From contig NC_084896.1 in NCBI RefSeq assembly GCF_958979055.1, positions 25,670,501 to 25,734,500 on the forward strand: DNA of 64,000 nt. The letters are read 5' to 3'. Below are positions 1-19,581 of this stretch, in pieces (within the stretch, counting starts at the first letter, position 1; every line of letters starts with the position of its first letter). Source of the DNA: Alnus glutinosa. Taxonomy: Eukaryota > Streptophyta > Magnoliopsida > Fagales > Betulaceae. The position numbers and the translations under genes were made by a program. The notes under the pieces are model-generated. The model was not told the DNA's origin and did not search any database. It worked only from the letters and a program-made list of their open reading frames with translations.

Positions 1-64
1 TTGTATATATATATATATGTGTGAGATGAGAGAGAGAGAGAGATAGAGACGGGATCGGTAGAAA

Positions 65-96
<32 letters not shown>

Positions 97-571
97 CGGG
101 ATCAGTAGAAAGTACGAAATCTACGTTGTAATTAATATAGGAGTTTTTGTCTGTCACGCATGTCATGGGTGGCCACCTAAGTTTGGGAATGGCTTTTGAC
201 CAGTTTGGAGGGAATATGAGGCTTTTGGCTAATGGGATTTTGCCAAGTGGCAAGGTTGGGTTTGGTTAATTTGGTTATAAAAGAGAGGAAAAATAATAGT
301 GGACATGATTGGCGGTTACAAGACTCTAAATAGAGCTGCTTGGAACAAGTTCGAGATCCTCCCCGATTAGGTAGGTTGGTTTAATAAACAAGGCGAATTC
401 TTATAAATTCAGCTTGATTTGTATAAATTTTATAATTTAATTATTTTATTTTTAATTTTGTAACGAGAACATATTAAATATTTAAAAAGATCAAAATTAT
501 TTTTTTTTCTAATGCAATAAATATTACTTGAATTATTATAATTGTGAGTTATGATTGAGTTTATGTGTATG

Positions 572-602
<31 letters not shown>

Positions 603-1332
603 GCGAGTGTAATAAATATATATAAATACTATAAGATAAACATTAAAGTCGAGATTAAATTGTTTAAATATAAATATATGTATATTTGTGTGTTATGATT
701 GAGTTTATGTGTATGTATGTACGTATATATATATGTGTATGTAATGAATGTATCATAGTATCATACTATAAGATACACATATAAACTTGAGATTAGATTT
801 TTTTTAATATTTGAGTTAATTTCTTTAATTACTCAAATAATAAATCTTAACCATAATTAAATAACTAATAATTAATATGAATTTACCAAAAAAAAAAAGT
901 CACGACATTTACTTTAAATATGGAATGAATAAGTTAATTGAATAACTGGTAAATAAACTCGAACTTGTTCAAAAAATAAATAAACATAACTTGAACAAAT
1001 TATGTATCCGCTGCAATTGGCACGATTCAGGCACCCAATTAATGGCGATCCTTATTCAATCCGTTTAATCTCATATGGGTTGTCCGTTCTATTAACCTAT
1101 CAAAATGAAGTCGGGTGTCCCAATAAATCAAACCCAAACATGAAGAGCTTCTTTAATATAAATCTAAATTGTGAATAATGAAGAGTATTTAAAAAAATAA
1201 AATAAAAAAATTCAAGAAATTAGCTTTCTTCTCATGCACGGCAAAAATTTAAGACTTCATGCTTTCCCCACATCTACTATAAACACATCATGCTGGCTGC
1301 AATATAAGCAACAGCATTGATACACGTTATAT
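1..1332. other. AT-rich intergenic DNA downstream of KRR1
   Basis: No gene is visible. It holds GA dinucleotide tracts (about 31-94), a TA tract near 574-603 and AT-rich unique sequence. The 3' UTR and polyadenylation site of the minus-strand KRR1 gene should fall near its right end. Confidence 0.6.
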
Positions 1333-8605
<7,273 letters not shown>

Positions 8606-8818
8606 CGCCCCACTCCACCTATGCTCAGCCGCTCGTCAAAGCTCGTTAAACGGCTCCACTCCGCCTAGTCTGGGTTATTCTAGAAAGAGCAAAAAGTTTA
8701 TTACTTAGGGCTTGAAGATGTTGAGCTAACGTCCACATTTAGATGAGGTTGGGCCTATAGAACCCGAAAACAACTGCCTGGCTTCTGTAGGCCTAAATAT
8801 AGCCCAAATTAATTTGAA

Positions 8819-9590
8819 TTTAATGATGCCCGGGGGAACGAAAATGAATAAGAATTCTTTTCGGGTTTTTTTTTTTTTTCCCTAGGAAACCGGGTTTTTG
8901 AATCCAACTCGGTTTGAACTCAAAAATCAAGCTTTTTTAAAAAACAAACCATTTTTTGAGTGGGCCGTACCTGGCCTAATGCAGATACACCCATCAACAC
9001 TCAGGGTGTGTTTGAAATTGCGATTTCGTAGAGAAAAAATACAATTTTAAACCAAATCATAAAAAATGAACCGTTTGAAAATTGCATTTTAAAAAAATTA
9101 TGATTTGAAAACGCAGAAAAGTGATTATTCAAATCGCAGGCAATGTGGTGCTTTTTTGAAAATGCAGTATTTTAAAAGGTTAACTTGTGATTCTAAAAGT
9201 CAAACTGCGATTTTGCCAAACGCTTAATTGCGTTTTTAAAATCACACATTTTAAAATCATTATTTTTAAATCACACTTTTTGAAATCGCAAACCTAAACA
9301 GATCCTCAAACAATAATTATTTACATTAAATAATATTTTTTTAAAAATAATAATTATTATTTCAATCATTATTCAACACTACTTTTTATAACATTGATCA
9401 TTATATACAACTTTTCATACCTCCAATTATTTTTTATCATTACAAAATAATACTTTTCAATATAAAAAATCCAACATTCAAACACAATTTCAAAAAGAAT
9501 TTAAATTCTACTCATCGCTCAAACACATTTTCTTTATCTCGAAATTTACAAATCAAGAAAAAATTTAATTCTGATTTCAATCAAACAGAC
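8819..9590. repeat. Repeat block present only in unit A: two nested MITE-like elements
   Basis: It is absent at the corresponding place in unit B (about 19078). The first half (about 9003-9307) has inverted ends of the type GTGTGTTTGAAATTGCGATT and AAATCGCAAACCTAAACAG. The second half (about 9310-9590) is the reverse complement of a repeat at 61.27-61.56 kb. Confidence 0.6.
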
Positions 9591-11295
9591 AATTAACTCA
9601 GGCTGTGTGTATAAATTTGCTGGAACAATCGGCCCCTCTTCTTTTTGCTCTCGCTTCCATTCATGGTGTTTTCTGCTCCTAACAGTATTCTGCCTGAAGC
9701 CTAGAACATTCCCCCTCCCCTATTCCTTATCTTAAATTAACGCACATAAAGAGGCGTAAAACATGAAATTGCAATGTCTTTCGTTGAGCCGTAACCAGCT
9801 GGTAATCAAATACCCATAAAGCTTCAAATTTTCCATAAACCTTTCGGTAATCAAATACCCATAAAGCTTCAAAATTTTCCATAAACCCATCGTTAATCAC
9901 ATCAATTCATTCACATAAGCTTCAAAATACCCATAAACAACAGCTTCAATTCATTTACCTTTTGGCTTTTGAAGTGGGTGGATCACAAAGAGAGGGAGAG
10001 AGCACAGAGAGAGTGATAAGAGAGATCGAGAAACAGAGAGAGAGAGGATCAGTGAAAAAGACAACATAATTTGAGAGGTTTACACCATTAATTCATTGTG
10101 TCATTGTGTGAGCGTGTGTTAATATTTCGTTGCGACAGCCAATTTTCTCGACTAGTTTTGGGAAAATTAAGACTTGTACATATGATTATGAACATATTCA
10201 TGTACCATTATATCATAAAGTTTTTTGTTTTAGCAATCTAAAAAAAAATTAAAAAATTTGAATAATAATTTTTTTCTTCTTTATATACTATGTTCTACTA
10301 TATACAAAACATATGATAAATATAATTCAAAATTTAACAAAAGAAATAACTAAGTAGAGAAAAAAAAAAAATACGAATGAAAACGTGTTGGTTCAAACTT
10401 CAAAGCTCAAGAACAAGAAGAAGATGAAATAAAGGATATCGTATGCAAAGAGTCAAACGACCTTTAGAAACAAATATACCAGAAAAGTTTGTAGCGAAAG
10501 ATATTGATATTAAAAAAAAAATAAAAAATAAATAAAAATCTGAAATTAAGTTCATGCCTTTACTAATTTCATGCGGTGTGGAGATAAACCGTCAAATTAG
10601 AGATCTGAGTAATTTTATGGTTGTAGCGCCTAACATTCCTAGCAACTTTTCTTCTCCTTCATTTTTCTTAAATGTAGGGAATAAAATTATTTTTTGCTTT
10701 CTTATTAAAAAACACCCCACAACAAATTCCTTTTATTTTTTCCTATATTATTAAAATATTATTTTGTTACTTTTACTTTAATTAAAAGTAAGAAAAAAAA
10801 AGAGACAAAGTAAGAGAGAGATTATATTTTTAGAATAAACAATTGAATGGGAGGTGAACAGCGCTTCCCAATGCATTGAGAAGCACTGTTCACTTCATAG
10901 GAAATAGATAATTGTAGGGAAGCTGCTGTGGGATAGTTTTTTTGATTTTTTAAAAATTTTTCCTAAAATTTAGTGAACAGATCCCTTGTAAGGAAGCTGC
11001 TAGTAATGTTCTAAAAGAAATTAAACCAATTTCCTGTCAGACTAGGATATTTAGTCGGATTGAATCAAAAAAACAAAAAAAACAAAAAAAAAGGATATGT
11101 AGTCGGATGCATGTTGGGAATTTGGCAAACTACTTCTAGACCTAGCTTACTTGTAGTACTGTTACTTGTAAGATGGGCCTAACTAGGCCAACCTCGGGCA
11201 TGGGCCCGCCCATTACTTGACACTGCCAAAACACCGCCATTTCGTGTTGTTTAAGAAACGGTGCAAAATGGTCTTAAAACGATGCCAATTAATTA

Positions 11296-12322
11296 GAGCA
11301 TCCACATCGGTTGATCTAAATTTCAATCTATTCTACATAACCAAAATCCACTTTTTGCTAGTTTAGATAACCACCATTAAAACTACCCTCCTTCCAATTA
11401 TCTAAATTTTTATCTATTTTATTAAAATAATATTTTAATTTTTTTTTTATTATTATTTTTGTTAAAACCTCGTACCCACCCCTCTCAGGTATTTCATCAA
11501 ACAAACAATCTGCACTTCCTCACCATTTCAAGCTTTAAAACCCGAAAACATCAAACAATAGACACCGTAATTCACCGCACCATAATCAACCAACCGGTGA
11601 ATCAAAATCAAAATCAACCAACCGGTGAATCAAAATCAAAATCAACCCACGGTGAATCATCTTCGTCAGCGGCCCATGGTTTCCACCGACCACACAGCCA
11701 CTCTAAGCTCTGACCACTGTCTCACTGATGGCATCTCCATCAACTTCAACGCCCAGTTCCTCGACGACGACGACAAAACCCTCGTCTTCGTCTCAGAACG
11801 TACTGGGTCTTCTACCTAACCCGACCTGGACTCCCCAGCCCGAAACCGCTTCCTTCTATCCCCGCCAGCCTCTTACACGACCGCCCCATGACCGATCCAG
11901 GGCGTCGATCTCCCCGCTCCAATCTCTCAAAATCTCCATTTTCACGCTACCCTTCGTTTGACAGATCCGGCAGAAGATGCTTCAACCGTTCAATGAAGAT
12001 GATGGAAAGGTAGAGGATGGCGTCTAGCATCGGTAGGGAAATGAAAAGGAATAAAAAGAAGGAGAAAGAAGAGAATGAGAGAGAGAAGTGCAAACTTTTA
12101 AAAATAGAATATTCATACATGTGGCGTTGCACTGTTCACACATGTATGAATATTCTATTATTAAAAGTCTACACTTTTCTATGGCGTTGCACTGTTCACA
12201 AATGTCCATCAAATTTATTTTGGATATGGAGTAGAGAATCGAATGGAGGAGGGTTTTTTCAGTTGTATTATCTATTATAGATATACAGTGAGTTATACAT
12301 AACTCACTGTGAATGTTCTTAG
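11296..12322. mobile_element. Candidate non-autonomous DNA transposon with inverted ends
   Basis: The left end reads AGAGCATCCACATCGG and the right end, reverse-complemented, reads AGAACATTCACAGTGAG. The right end also contains the hairpin ACAGTGAGTTAT/ATAACTCACTGT. The interior is locally GC-richer (11.46-11.96 kb), with about 2.5 copies of a 30-bp tandem repeat (11588-11658). No target duplication was found, so the borders are uncertain. Confidence 0.4.
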
Positions 12323-12617
12323 TGCCGTTTTATTGGCAACACTTGCATGTTGTCATGATATACCAGTACAGAAAATGAATTCGCTTCGTTTTTGTATGAA
12401 GCGATGCCAACTATCGTCGGTTACAAGTGTAACGACGACGTTAGGTTGGCGTCGTTTAGCGTTGTTTACTTAAACGATGCCATTTAACGTCTTTTTTTTA
12501 AAAAAGATAATTAAAAAAAATTAATCATAGAACTCACGACTCCATCAAACTACAAAATGCACACATTCATTGCTCTTCCATTTGACTGAGTCTCATTTCA
12601 TTTGACTGAGTCTCAAA

Positions 12618-14175
12618 ATGGTGGTTGAGATGACTCAAATCGTCTCAACCTTGGAGCTCCAGTCTAAGCCTCCATTCCCTTCTTGCTCTCTCAACGTACG
12701 AAATGGTCATGTCGTCCTTCTCCACTACAAAAAAAACTGTTTTTTAGTGACACGCATTTAGTGGTCTTTTTGGCGGTCTGACACGCCACTAACTGTTAGT
12801 GGCGTGTAATTAGTGGCGCTTTTGACACGCCACTAATCAGTTCGTCAATAATTTTCATTTAGTGGCGTGTCTAAGTTGCCACGCCCCTAATTAGTGGCGT
12901 GGCCAAATTTCAGTGGCGTGCCTATAACTGCCACGCCACTAAATTAGTGACGTGTGTTAGGAACAGCCACGCCACTAATTGTGGCGTGACAAAAAAAAAA
13001 AAAAAAACGGATTGATTGAACAAAATACAGAGATGCACTTCTTCACACTATACATGACAGTTTTTTTTATATTTTCATTTAATGACCTTTTCCTTCGTCT
13101 TCATTCAAAATGCGGTTACGGAAATCACCCACCACAATAATTAATGCAGATTTCTACTATAAACATAATTAGATATAGCCATTTTACAATATTAATTTCC
13201 ATCTTGAAGCCATTCAATTCAACCCTTCCCCACACCTTTTTCTTCTAAAGGAAAAAACTAAAAATGAAAGGAACAAAAAGAAAAAAAATTACAAGAATAT
13301 AATTAGTGAACAAGCCGAAAATGACAGCTTCAGAAGTTCGGCTTCTTTTCTACCTGAACCTTAGTGATCAAGAATCCGGTGGGTTGTGGAATTTGAGTTG
13401 AGAAAGCCTCCACTTTCGGACTGCTTTTGTCCAAACCCACCTACCAGGTACCCGATTGAGACCACCAACCCTCTGAAAATTTCACGTTTGATCCGCCCTC
13501 TCTTCGGCGGCTGTTGGAGGCTCTCGTCGTATGTGTTCTTGGGTTTGATTCTGTGAGTGTCAGTTTTGTGAAATGGGTATGCATAATTTTGAAGCTAAAG
13601 AGAGAGAGAGGGGGTTGGAGAAACAGAGAAAATTTCACGAAGCTTGGAGTCTGTCACTGCAGAGAGAGAGAGAGAAGATAAGAAAGAAGATAGAAAAAGT
13701 AGGGGAAAAGAGAGAAGATATTTTAGAAGGAGAAATGGGGGGAAAACCAAAATAAATAGGGGGTGAGTTAGCGGGAGTGGAAGAAAAAAGTTGGGGAGAA
13801 ACCAAAAATTTAGTGGCGTGTGACACCTGACATGCCACTAAATTTTGTTCACACGCCACTAAAATTTGTGGCATGTTTGGATAACACGCCACAAAATTGT
13901 GGCGTGTTTGACTAACATGCCATTAAATTAGTGGCATGTCGGTCCAACACGCTACTAGAAATGCCACAAATTAGTGGCGTGTCAATCCAACACGCCGCTA
14001 ATTATTTTAGTGAGGTGTTACTTTTTAACACGCCACTAATTAGTGAGGTGTCAAAAATTACTTTACTGTAGACACGCCACTAAATGCAGAGTTTTTTGTA
14101 GTGCTCGAACCTCGTTTCCCACGACAGATTCCGAAGCCTCTACACACCCGAACCACCTTCAACTGGCACTCCTAA
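12618..14175 (+). pseudogene. Short open frame split by the CACTA insertion
   Basis: From the ATG at 12618 a frame runs 35 codons to the CACTA border. If the element and one copy of the CTC duplication are removed, the same frame continues for 22 further codons to a TAA at 14173-14175 (57 residues in all). I do not recognise the product. It could be a captured gene fragment or chance; the in-frame continuity is the only support. Confidence 0.25.
12723..14103. mobile_element. Non-autonomous CACTA (En/Spm) transposon
   Basis: The left terminus is CACTACAAAAAAAACTG and the right terminus, reverse-complemented, is CACTACAAAAAACTCTG. The 1381-bp element is flanked by a perfect 3-bp duplication CTC (12720-12722 and 14104-14106), as expected for CACTA. 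Both subterminal zones (about 12755-12990 and 13809-14085) are packed with direct and inverted copies of a TTAGTGGCGTG motif, resembling arrays of transposase-binding sites. The interior has no transposase frame, so movement would need a helper in trans. Confidence 0.9.
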
Positions 14176-15340
14176 ACCCAACAAATTGTACTCTCAAAAC
14201 GGTGTCATTGAATAGTAATGCTCAAGAATAAATCCCACAATCAGTAATAGATCTTCGTGCTGCTTATAAACACTGCTCCCACTTATATATGGACCTAGCT
14301 TGCTTGTAGCGTTACTTACGAGATGGGCCAAACTAGGCCAACCTTGAGCCTAGGAGCCCATTACTTGATAGATTATTCTTTAAAAAAAATGATAAAACAT
14401 TGCAAGTGTTATTGGCTTTGTGATAAACCAATTGCAAAAGTTGAATTTGGGTGTCTTGGGAGGAGTTTTGTGGGGGCTATGGTCTTTACTGGTCTCCATG
14501 TGGCTTCGTCATTGCATTTTAAGGTTTAAATTTTGTTTTGTTAAATTTAACAGTTTACATGGTGCTGTGTCATTTAAACATGATAAAGCGTCATTTAAAA
14601 TTTAAAATGACATGACAACATATACACTATTAAATATAAGAAATTTAATTTAAACCATAAAATAAATCATCCCTGGCTTTTAGTTGTTATAGCATATATT
14701 GTTGGGGAGAGATAGAAAGAGAGAATGCCTAAGGGACAACCTCTTCCTGTCCAAAAGAAGGGGTTAAATTCTTTTTTGGTAACATGATGATGGTCCAATC
14801 CCTAATTATATATTTGTTACCTTGATATTGAAATATAGGTGAAAACTTAATTAATTAGCACGAAATGAATTCCAAAATAAGATATTAATTGTAACAAAAA
14901 TAGTTAACCTAATTGTACGAACGAGCCACCAAGGATTGCACATAAGATATACATGGAGTACTAGTTGTATAAACAATTAGGTAGTTAGCATCAATAACAC
15001 GATTTTAATGTCGGCATTATGGAAAATCCGGGTGCGTTGACACATATTGACCTAAAAAAACAAGATAAGAATAGAGTGCAATGAAGCTATCACATACAAT
15101 GTCACATACAATGTCACATACAATTGTCTCATTGCCCGAATAAATTAGGATCCTAGTGCTTTCTCGCACGAGGCTATCAATGTCACATACAATTGACAAC
15201 CTCTGTGAAAGCCACCTCGCTGAATATTCATGATATTCTGAAACATATCAATTTTACTGCCTTCTTACGCCCATGAGCAAGCTTGAGACAATATAGTGTA
15301 CCCTTGTTAGAACAACTAGTGGATATCGAAGCCACCTCCA

Positions 15341-15764
15341 TTAAAGGTGGACAAATAATTCGTCTACCGCCTATCGATCACTTACCGAATCGAATAGAAT
15401 CTCTATTGACCGCCTACCAACTCTACCGACTAATTTCGGTTTGATAATCGGTATAAAATTTTGTTCTGAATGCCAGTTCGGCAACCAAACCAAACCGAAC
15501 CGCCTTTTATTTCAACCAATTAACCAAACTGACATAAAACAAAACGACGTTGTTTTAGTAAGAATGAAACATTTAATTTTTTTATTTTAAAAAAAATCAA
15601 AACGATGTTATTTCGTTACACATGTTGACCGATTTAATTAACTTAACCGACCGCCTATTAACCGCTTAATTAAAATAAATTTACTGACTGCATTCTAATA
15701 AAAGTTGGTTAACCAATAAAATTAACCAATTTAACCGCCTACCGAATTGATGCCCACCTCTAGC
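15341..15764. mobile_element. hAT-like non-autonomous element
   Basis: Unit B has an empty site here: the flanks join at CCACCTCCACTTGAATC. The inverted ends are AAAGGTGGACAAATAATTCG on the left and, reverse-complemented, GAGGTGGGCATCAATTCG on the right. The flanking octamers CACCTCCA and AACCTCGA align exactly with the empty site and look like a degraded 8-bp duplication. It is 424 bp and non-coding. Confidence 0.65.
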
Positions 15765-16044
15765 TAACCTCGACTTGAATCTCTTAATTAAAGCAAACTT
15801 TGACGTGGCAGTCAGATCTAATTTTTCAGCAGCTGCAGCAGTCCTTAGCAATGATAAAGGTGAGAATAATTAATATATATAGCAGCTTCCTCACTTAATT
15901 AAGCTTGAAAACTATTCTTTTACATATTTTTTCTGTCCGTCGACAGTATATACTAATGCATGACAGCTTTTTGGAATATGGTTGAGTCACGTGTTTGACA
16001 ATTAATGTTCACTAAGACTAAACTTGAGCAAGTAATGCAGTTTG

Positions 16045-16408
16045 TGAAAGAAAATATGATAGGATGGAAAACTTAAAAACAAATAGTAGAATAATAGAAT
16101 AAAGACAAAAGAATTTTATGTAAGAAAGAGAAAGAAAGAGAGAGAGGAAGAGAGAAAGCGGAAGCTTATAATAGACTACATGGTGCTTCTTTATTGCTTA
16201 ATTGTTTACAATACAGAAGTCCCTATTTATAGGGTGTAAAGTAAATACAAATATGGTAATTAAATTCTCATCAAATATAGTAATTAAATCCCCATAATTT
16301 GATTACAATACACTATCAATGTAGAATATTACAATATCAATCAAATATGGAATATATGGAAAGTATATTATACTTTCCATATATTCTAACCCTTCATATC
16401 TTCTAACA
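16045..16408 (-). repeat. LTR (3' LTR in element orientation)
   Basis: A 364-bp repeat of the sequence at 17941-18304, with one visible difference (C for T near 16167). It begins TGAAAG and ends AACA on the plus strand. Immediately inside lies tcccccttc, whose complement gaaggggga is the polypurine tract, so this is the 3' LTR of an element reading leftward. Confidence 0.9.
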
Positions 16409-17927
16409 TCCCCCTTCAAACTCAAGGTGAAAGATTCTGGAATCTTGAGTTTGCAATAAATGCTTATTCTTCTTCTTTTGGAAATGACAACGATCAACGA
16501 CAGTCAACGACGATGAATGAAGGAAGTCAGCGACGGTGAAGATGCGCCTTAAATATCAATGGGCCAACTATGGCCAAAGAAAGTGAAAAGAAAAAAAATA
16601 AAAAAAGATTGGGCCAACTACGGGCCAAGAAAAAGTAAGCCAACTATGGGCTAAATAAGGCATGATATCACTTTTCAAATGCCAAAATAAAATGGGCCAA
16701 CTATGGGCCAAAGAAAGTGAAAAGAAAAGAAAGATGGGGCCAACTTTGGGCCAAAAGAAAGTGAGCCAACTATGGGCTGAAATGGGCATGGGTTTTAGAG
16801 AATACCTCAAATGCCAAAAGAAAAGAGAGATGGGGCCAACTATGAGCCAAAAGAAAATGAGCCAACTATGGGCAAGAATAATATGGGCAACTTGGCCTCT
16901 TTTGATTTTGATTTTTTTTTTTTTTTTCACTTCTATTTTCTTCTTCTTTTTCTTTTTCTCTTTTTTTTTTCTCATTTTTTTTTTCATCTTCCCGACTACC
17001 CATTGGGCATTAACTGTCAAAACTACATCTTTTTTTTTTTTTTTTTTTTTTTCTCTCCTGAACAACAACCAAAGTAGCAACAATCATTTTACCAGATAAC
17101 TGCTACAAGAATTCGCAAGAATAAAAGCATATACGAGCACAACCTTGAAGGGGACGGTGGGACTGATGGACGGCCGGCAAAGGGGCGGTAAGATGGTGAC
17201 TGCGAGGGTGAGGAGAAGCTCTACTTGCGACGGGACATGGATGACCGGAGGAAAGGGCGCAAACGTTGGGCCTGCACAACCGAAGGAGAAGGCGCCGAAT
17301 CTGAGAAGTGGACGGCGGCAGAGAGACCGATCCCGGCTGTGAAGTGCGAAACTCGGCTGGGTTTGTCGGAAATCAACAGTAACAAAGCAAGATTTGACGC
17401 ATGCTGTGTATGAGAGAAGCAATATCTGATGCTTGCTGTGTATGAAAGATTAAGAACAAGACAAGGGTTTTGGATTGTAGGAGACACAGGTGGCGTGGGT
17501 TGGAGTAAAGCTTATCTCCAACTCACGCGCACAACTTGTTTGAAGAAGAAGAAAAAAAAGAAAAAGAAAACACAAACCAAAAGAAAATGAAGAAAAACAA
17601 AAAAGAAGCAAAAACAGGTTCTGCTATTCTGCCGTGAAGAAAAAAAAAAAAAGGAAAAACAAAACAAAGAGAAGCAAAAATAGATTCTGCTGTGGAGTGA
17701 GATTTTTTTTTTTTTTTTTTTTTGGAATAAAAAAAAAAGAACAACAATACAAAAAGAAAAGACATATGCGGGGAAAGGAGATTTTTTTTTTTTTTTTGTC
17801 AATAATACACAAAATTTATGGTGAGGAGATCTGCAAAATAATGACTATCAAGAGAAAAATGAAATATAAGAAAACAAAAAAAAAAATATTCACAAGACCA
17901 TTAGATGAAACACTGGCGTTAGCCTAT

Positions 17928-17940
17928 AGCTCTGATACCA
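17928..17940 (-). promoter_or_regulatory. tRNA-iMet primer-binding site of the LTR element
   Basis: The reverse complement reads TGGTATCAGAGCT, directly adjacent to the 5' LTR (17941-18304). Confidence 0.85.
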
Positions 17941-18304
17941 TGAAAGAAAATATGATAGGATGGAAAACTTAAAAACAAATAGTAGAATAATAGAATAAAG
18001 ACAAAAGAATTTTATGTAAGAAAGAGAAAGAAAGAGAGAGAGGAAGAGAGAAAGCGGAAGTTTATAATAGACTACATGGTGCTTCTTTATTGCTTAATTG
18101 TTTACAATACAGAAGTCCCTATTTATAGGGTGTAAAGTAAATACAAATATGGTAATTAAATTCTCATCAAATATAGTAATTAAATCCCCATAATTTGATT
18201 ACAATACACTATCAATGTAGAATATTACAATATCAATCAAATATGGAATATATGGAAAGTATATTATACTTTCCATATATTCTAACCCTTCATATCTTCT
18301 AACA
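17941..18304 (-). repeat. LTR (5' LTR in element orientation)
   Basis: Near-identical partner of 16045-16408. On the minus strand it runs TGTTAGAAGATATG...TCTTTCA, with canonical TG..CA ends. Confidence 0.9.
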
Positions 18305-18663
18305 GTTTGCCGTGATACTTCAACTAATTATTTGATGCCCCAAGAAGACAAAATTTTAAGGTTTTCTTTTTTGGATTCTTCGTGAAGCTTTTTAAGAGAC
18401 TGAATATACAATTACAATTAGGTCTACTAGCTAGCGTGCACAAACTTTCATGTCAAGTTCAATCTGAAGGAAAGATCACAATGCATGGCTTGCAGATAAC
18501 GTTCAGTCACATGGCCTATTTTTTCTTTCCTGTGTGCTACTTGACTTGAACGGTAGGGCATTTTGGAATGGAACAAAAACAATTCCAGTGAGTGGAGAAG
18601 GATCGATGTAGATAATATCTGATATCATTATCGATCGGCTTATCGCAACTTGGGTTTTTGGCG

Positions 18664-19546
18664 GTTAGAGTGGACCTCTGTATACAGGGAAGAGAGTGGA
18701 GAAAGAGCTCTTTGCGACCAAACCGGCCGGTCGAACTTTTCGATCTTCCAGCGGTCGATGTTGGGGTCGTCGTCCCATGGCTTCGGCTTGTCGTGCTTCC
18801 CCTTGTGTTTATTCGGCTTCTGCGCCTGCAACACGTCGGCGTCGTTGTCCTGCTCCATCGCCCCACTCCACCTATGCTCAGCCGCTCGTCAAAGCTCTTT
18901 AAACGGCTCCACTCCGCCTAGTCTGGGTTATTCTGGAAAGAGCCCAAAGTTTATTACTTTAGGGCTGGAAGATGTTGAACTAACGTCCATATTTAGATGA
19001 GGCTGGGCCTATAGATCCCAAAAACAACTGCCTGGCTTCTGTAGGCCCAAATATAGCCCAAATTAATTTGAACCTTAATTAACTCAGGCTGTGTGTATAA
19101 ATTTGCTGGAACACTCGGGGCCCCTCTCTTCTTCTTTTTTCTCTCGCTTCCATTCATGGTGTTTTCTGCTTCTAACAGTATTCTGCTTGAAGCCTAGAAC
19201 ATTCCCCCTCCCCTATTCCTTATCTTAAATTAACACACATAAAGAGGCATAAAACATGAAATTGCAATGTCTTTCGTTGAGCTAGCCGTAACCAATTGGT
19301 AATCGAATACCCATAAAGCTTCAAATTTTTTTTTGGATGAATAAAAAAGCTTCAAATTTTCCATAAACCCGGCCGGTAATCACATCAATTCATTCACATA
19401 AGCTTCAAAATACCCATAAGCAACAGCTTCAATTCATTTACCTTTTGGCTTTTGAAGTGGGTGGAGCTCGATCCATTCCCTGTCTATGAAGGATATTGTC
19501 ACAGAGAGAGGGAGAGAGAACAGAAAGAGTGATAAGAGAGATAGAG

Positions 19547-19581
<35 letters not shown>

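Larger units (their letters stand above)
10585..14896. other. 4.3-kb segment absent from duplication unit B, gene-poor
   Basis: Unit B joins the sequences flanking this segment directly near 20126. Inside are an imperfect direct repeat (about 11138-11220 and 14291-14372), a candidate MULE-type element (about 11296-12322) and the CACTA element at 12723-14103. No complete gene is visible. Confidence 0.6.
16045..18304 (-). mobile_element. Young, non-coding LTR retrotransposon (LARD/TRIM-like), minus orientation
   Basis: Two 364-bp LTRs flank about 1.53 kb. A perfect 5-bp duplication GTTTG brackets the element (16040-16044 and 18305-18309). The sequence abutting the right LTR, agctctgatacca, is the complement of TGGTATCAGAGCT, the tRNA-iMet primer-binding site, which fixes the orientation. 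Unit B keeps the empty site (gcttgccgtg near 20817). No gag or pol is readable; the interior has simple A/T tracts and a repeated TGGGCCAACTATGGGCC module (16.56-16.89 kb). The almost identical LTRs indicate recent insertion, so an autonomous partner must have mobilised it. Confidence 0.92.

Noticed and set aside
11459..11961. Ser/Thr/Pro-rich plus-strand frames
   Set aside because: Overlapping frames inside a candidate transposon with a 30-bp tandem repeat; no homology recognised.
12755..14085. CRISPR-like array of short repeats
   Set aside because: The repeats occur in both orientations with irregular spacing inside a CACTA element; a plant nuclear context rules out CRISPR.
16568..17099. 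Long frames on both strands inside the LTR element (171 and 145 codons)
   Set aside because: They are produced by the repeated TGGGCCAACTATGGGCC module and by poly-T/poly-A tracts; there is no domain and the element has no gag or pol homology.
17512..17972. Phe/Lys-rich frames on both strands
   Set aside because: Pure translation of poly-A/poly-T low-complexity sequence within the same element.
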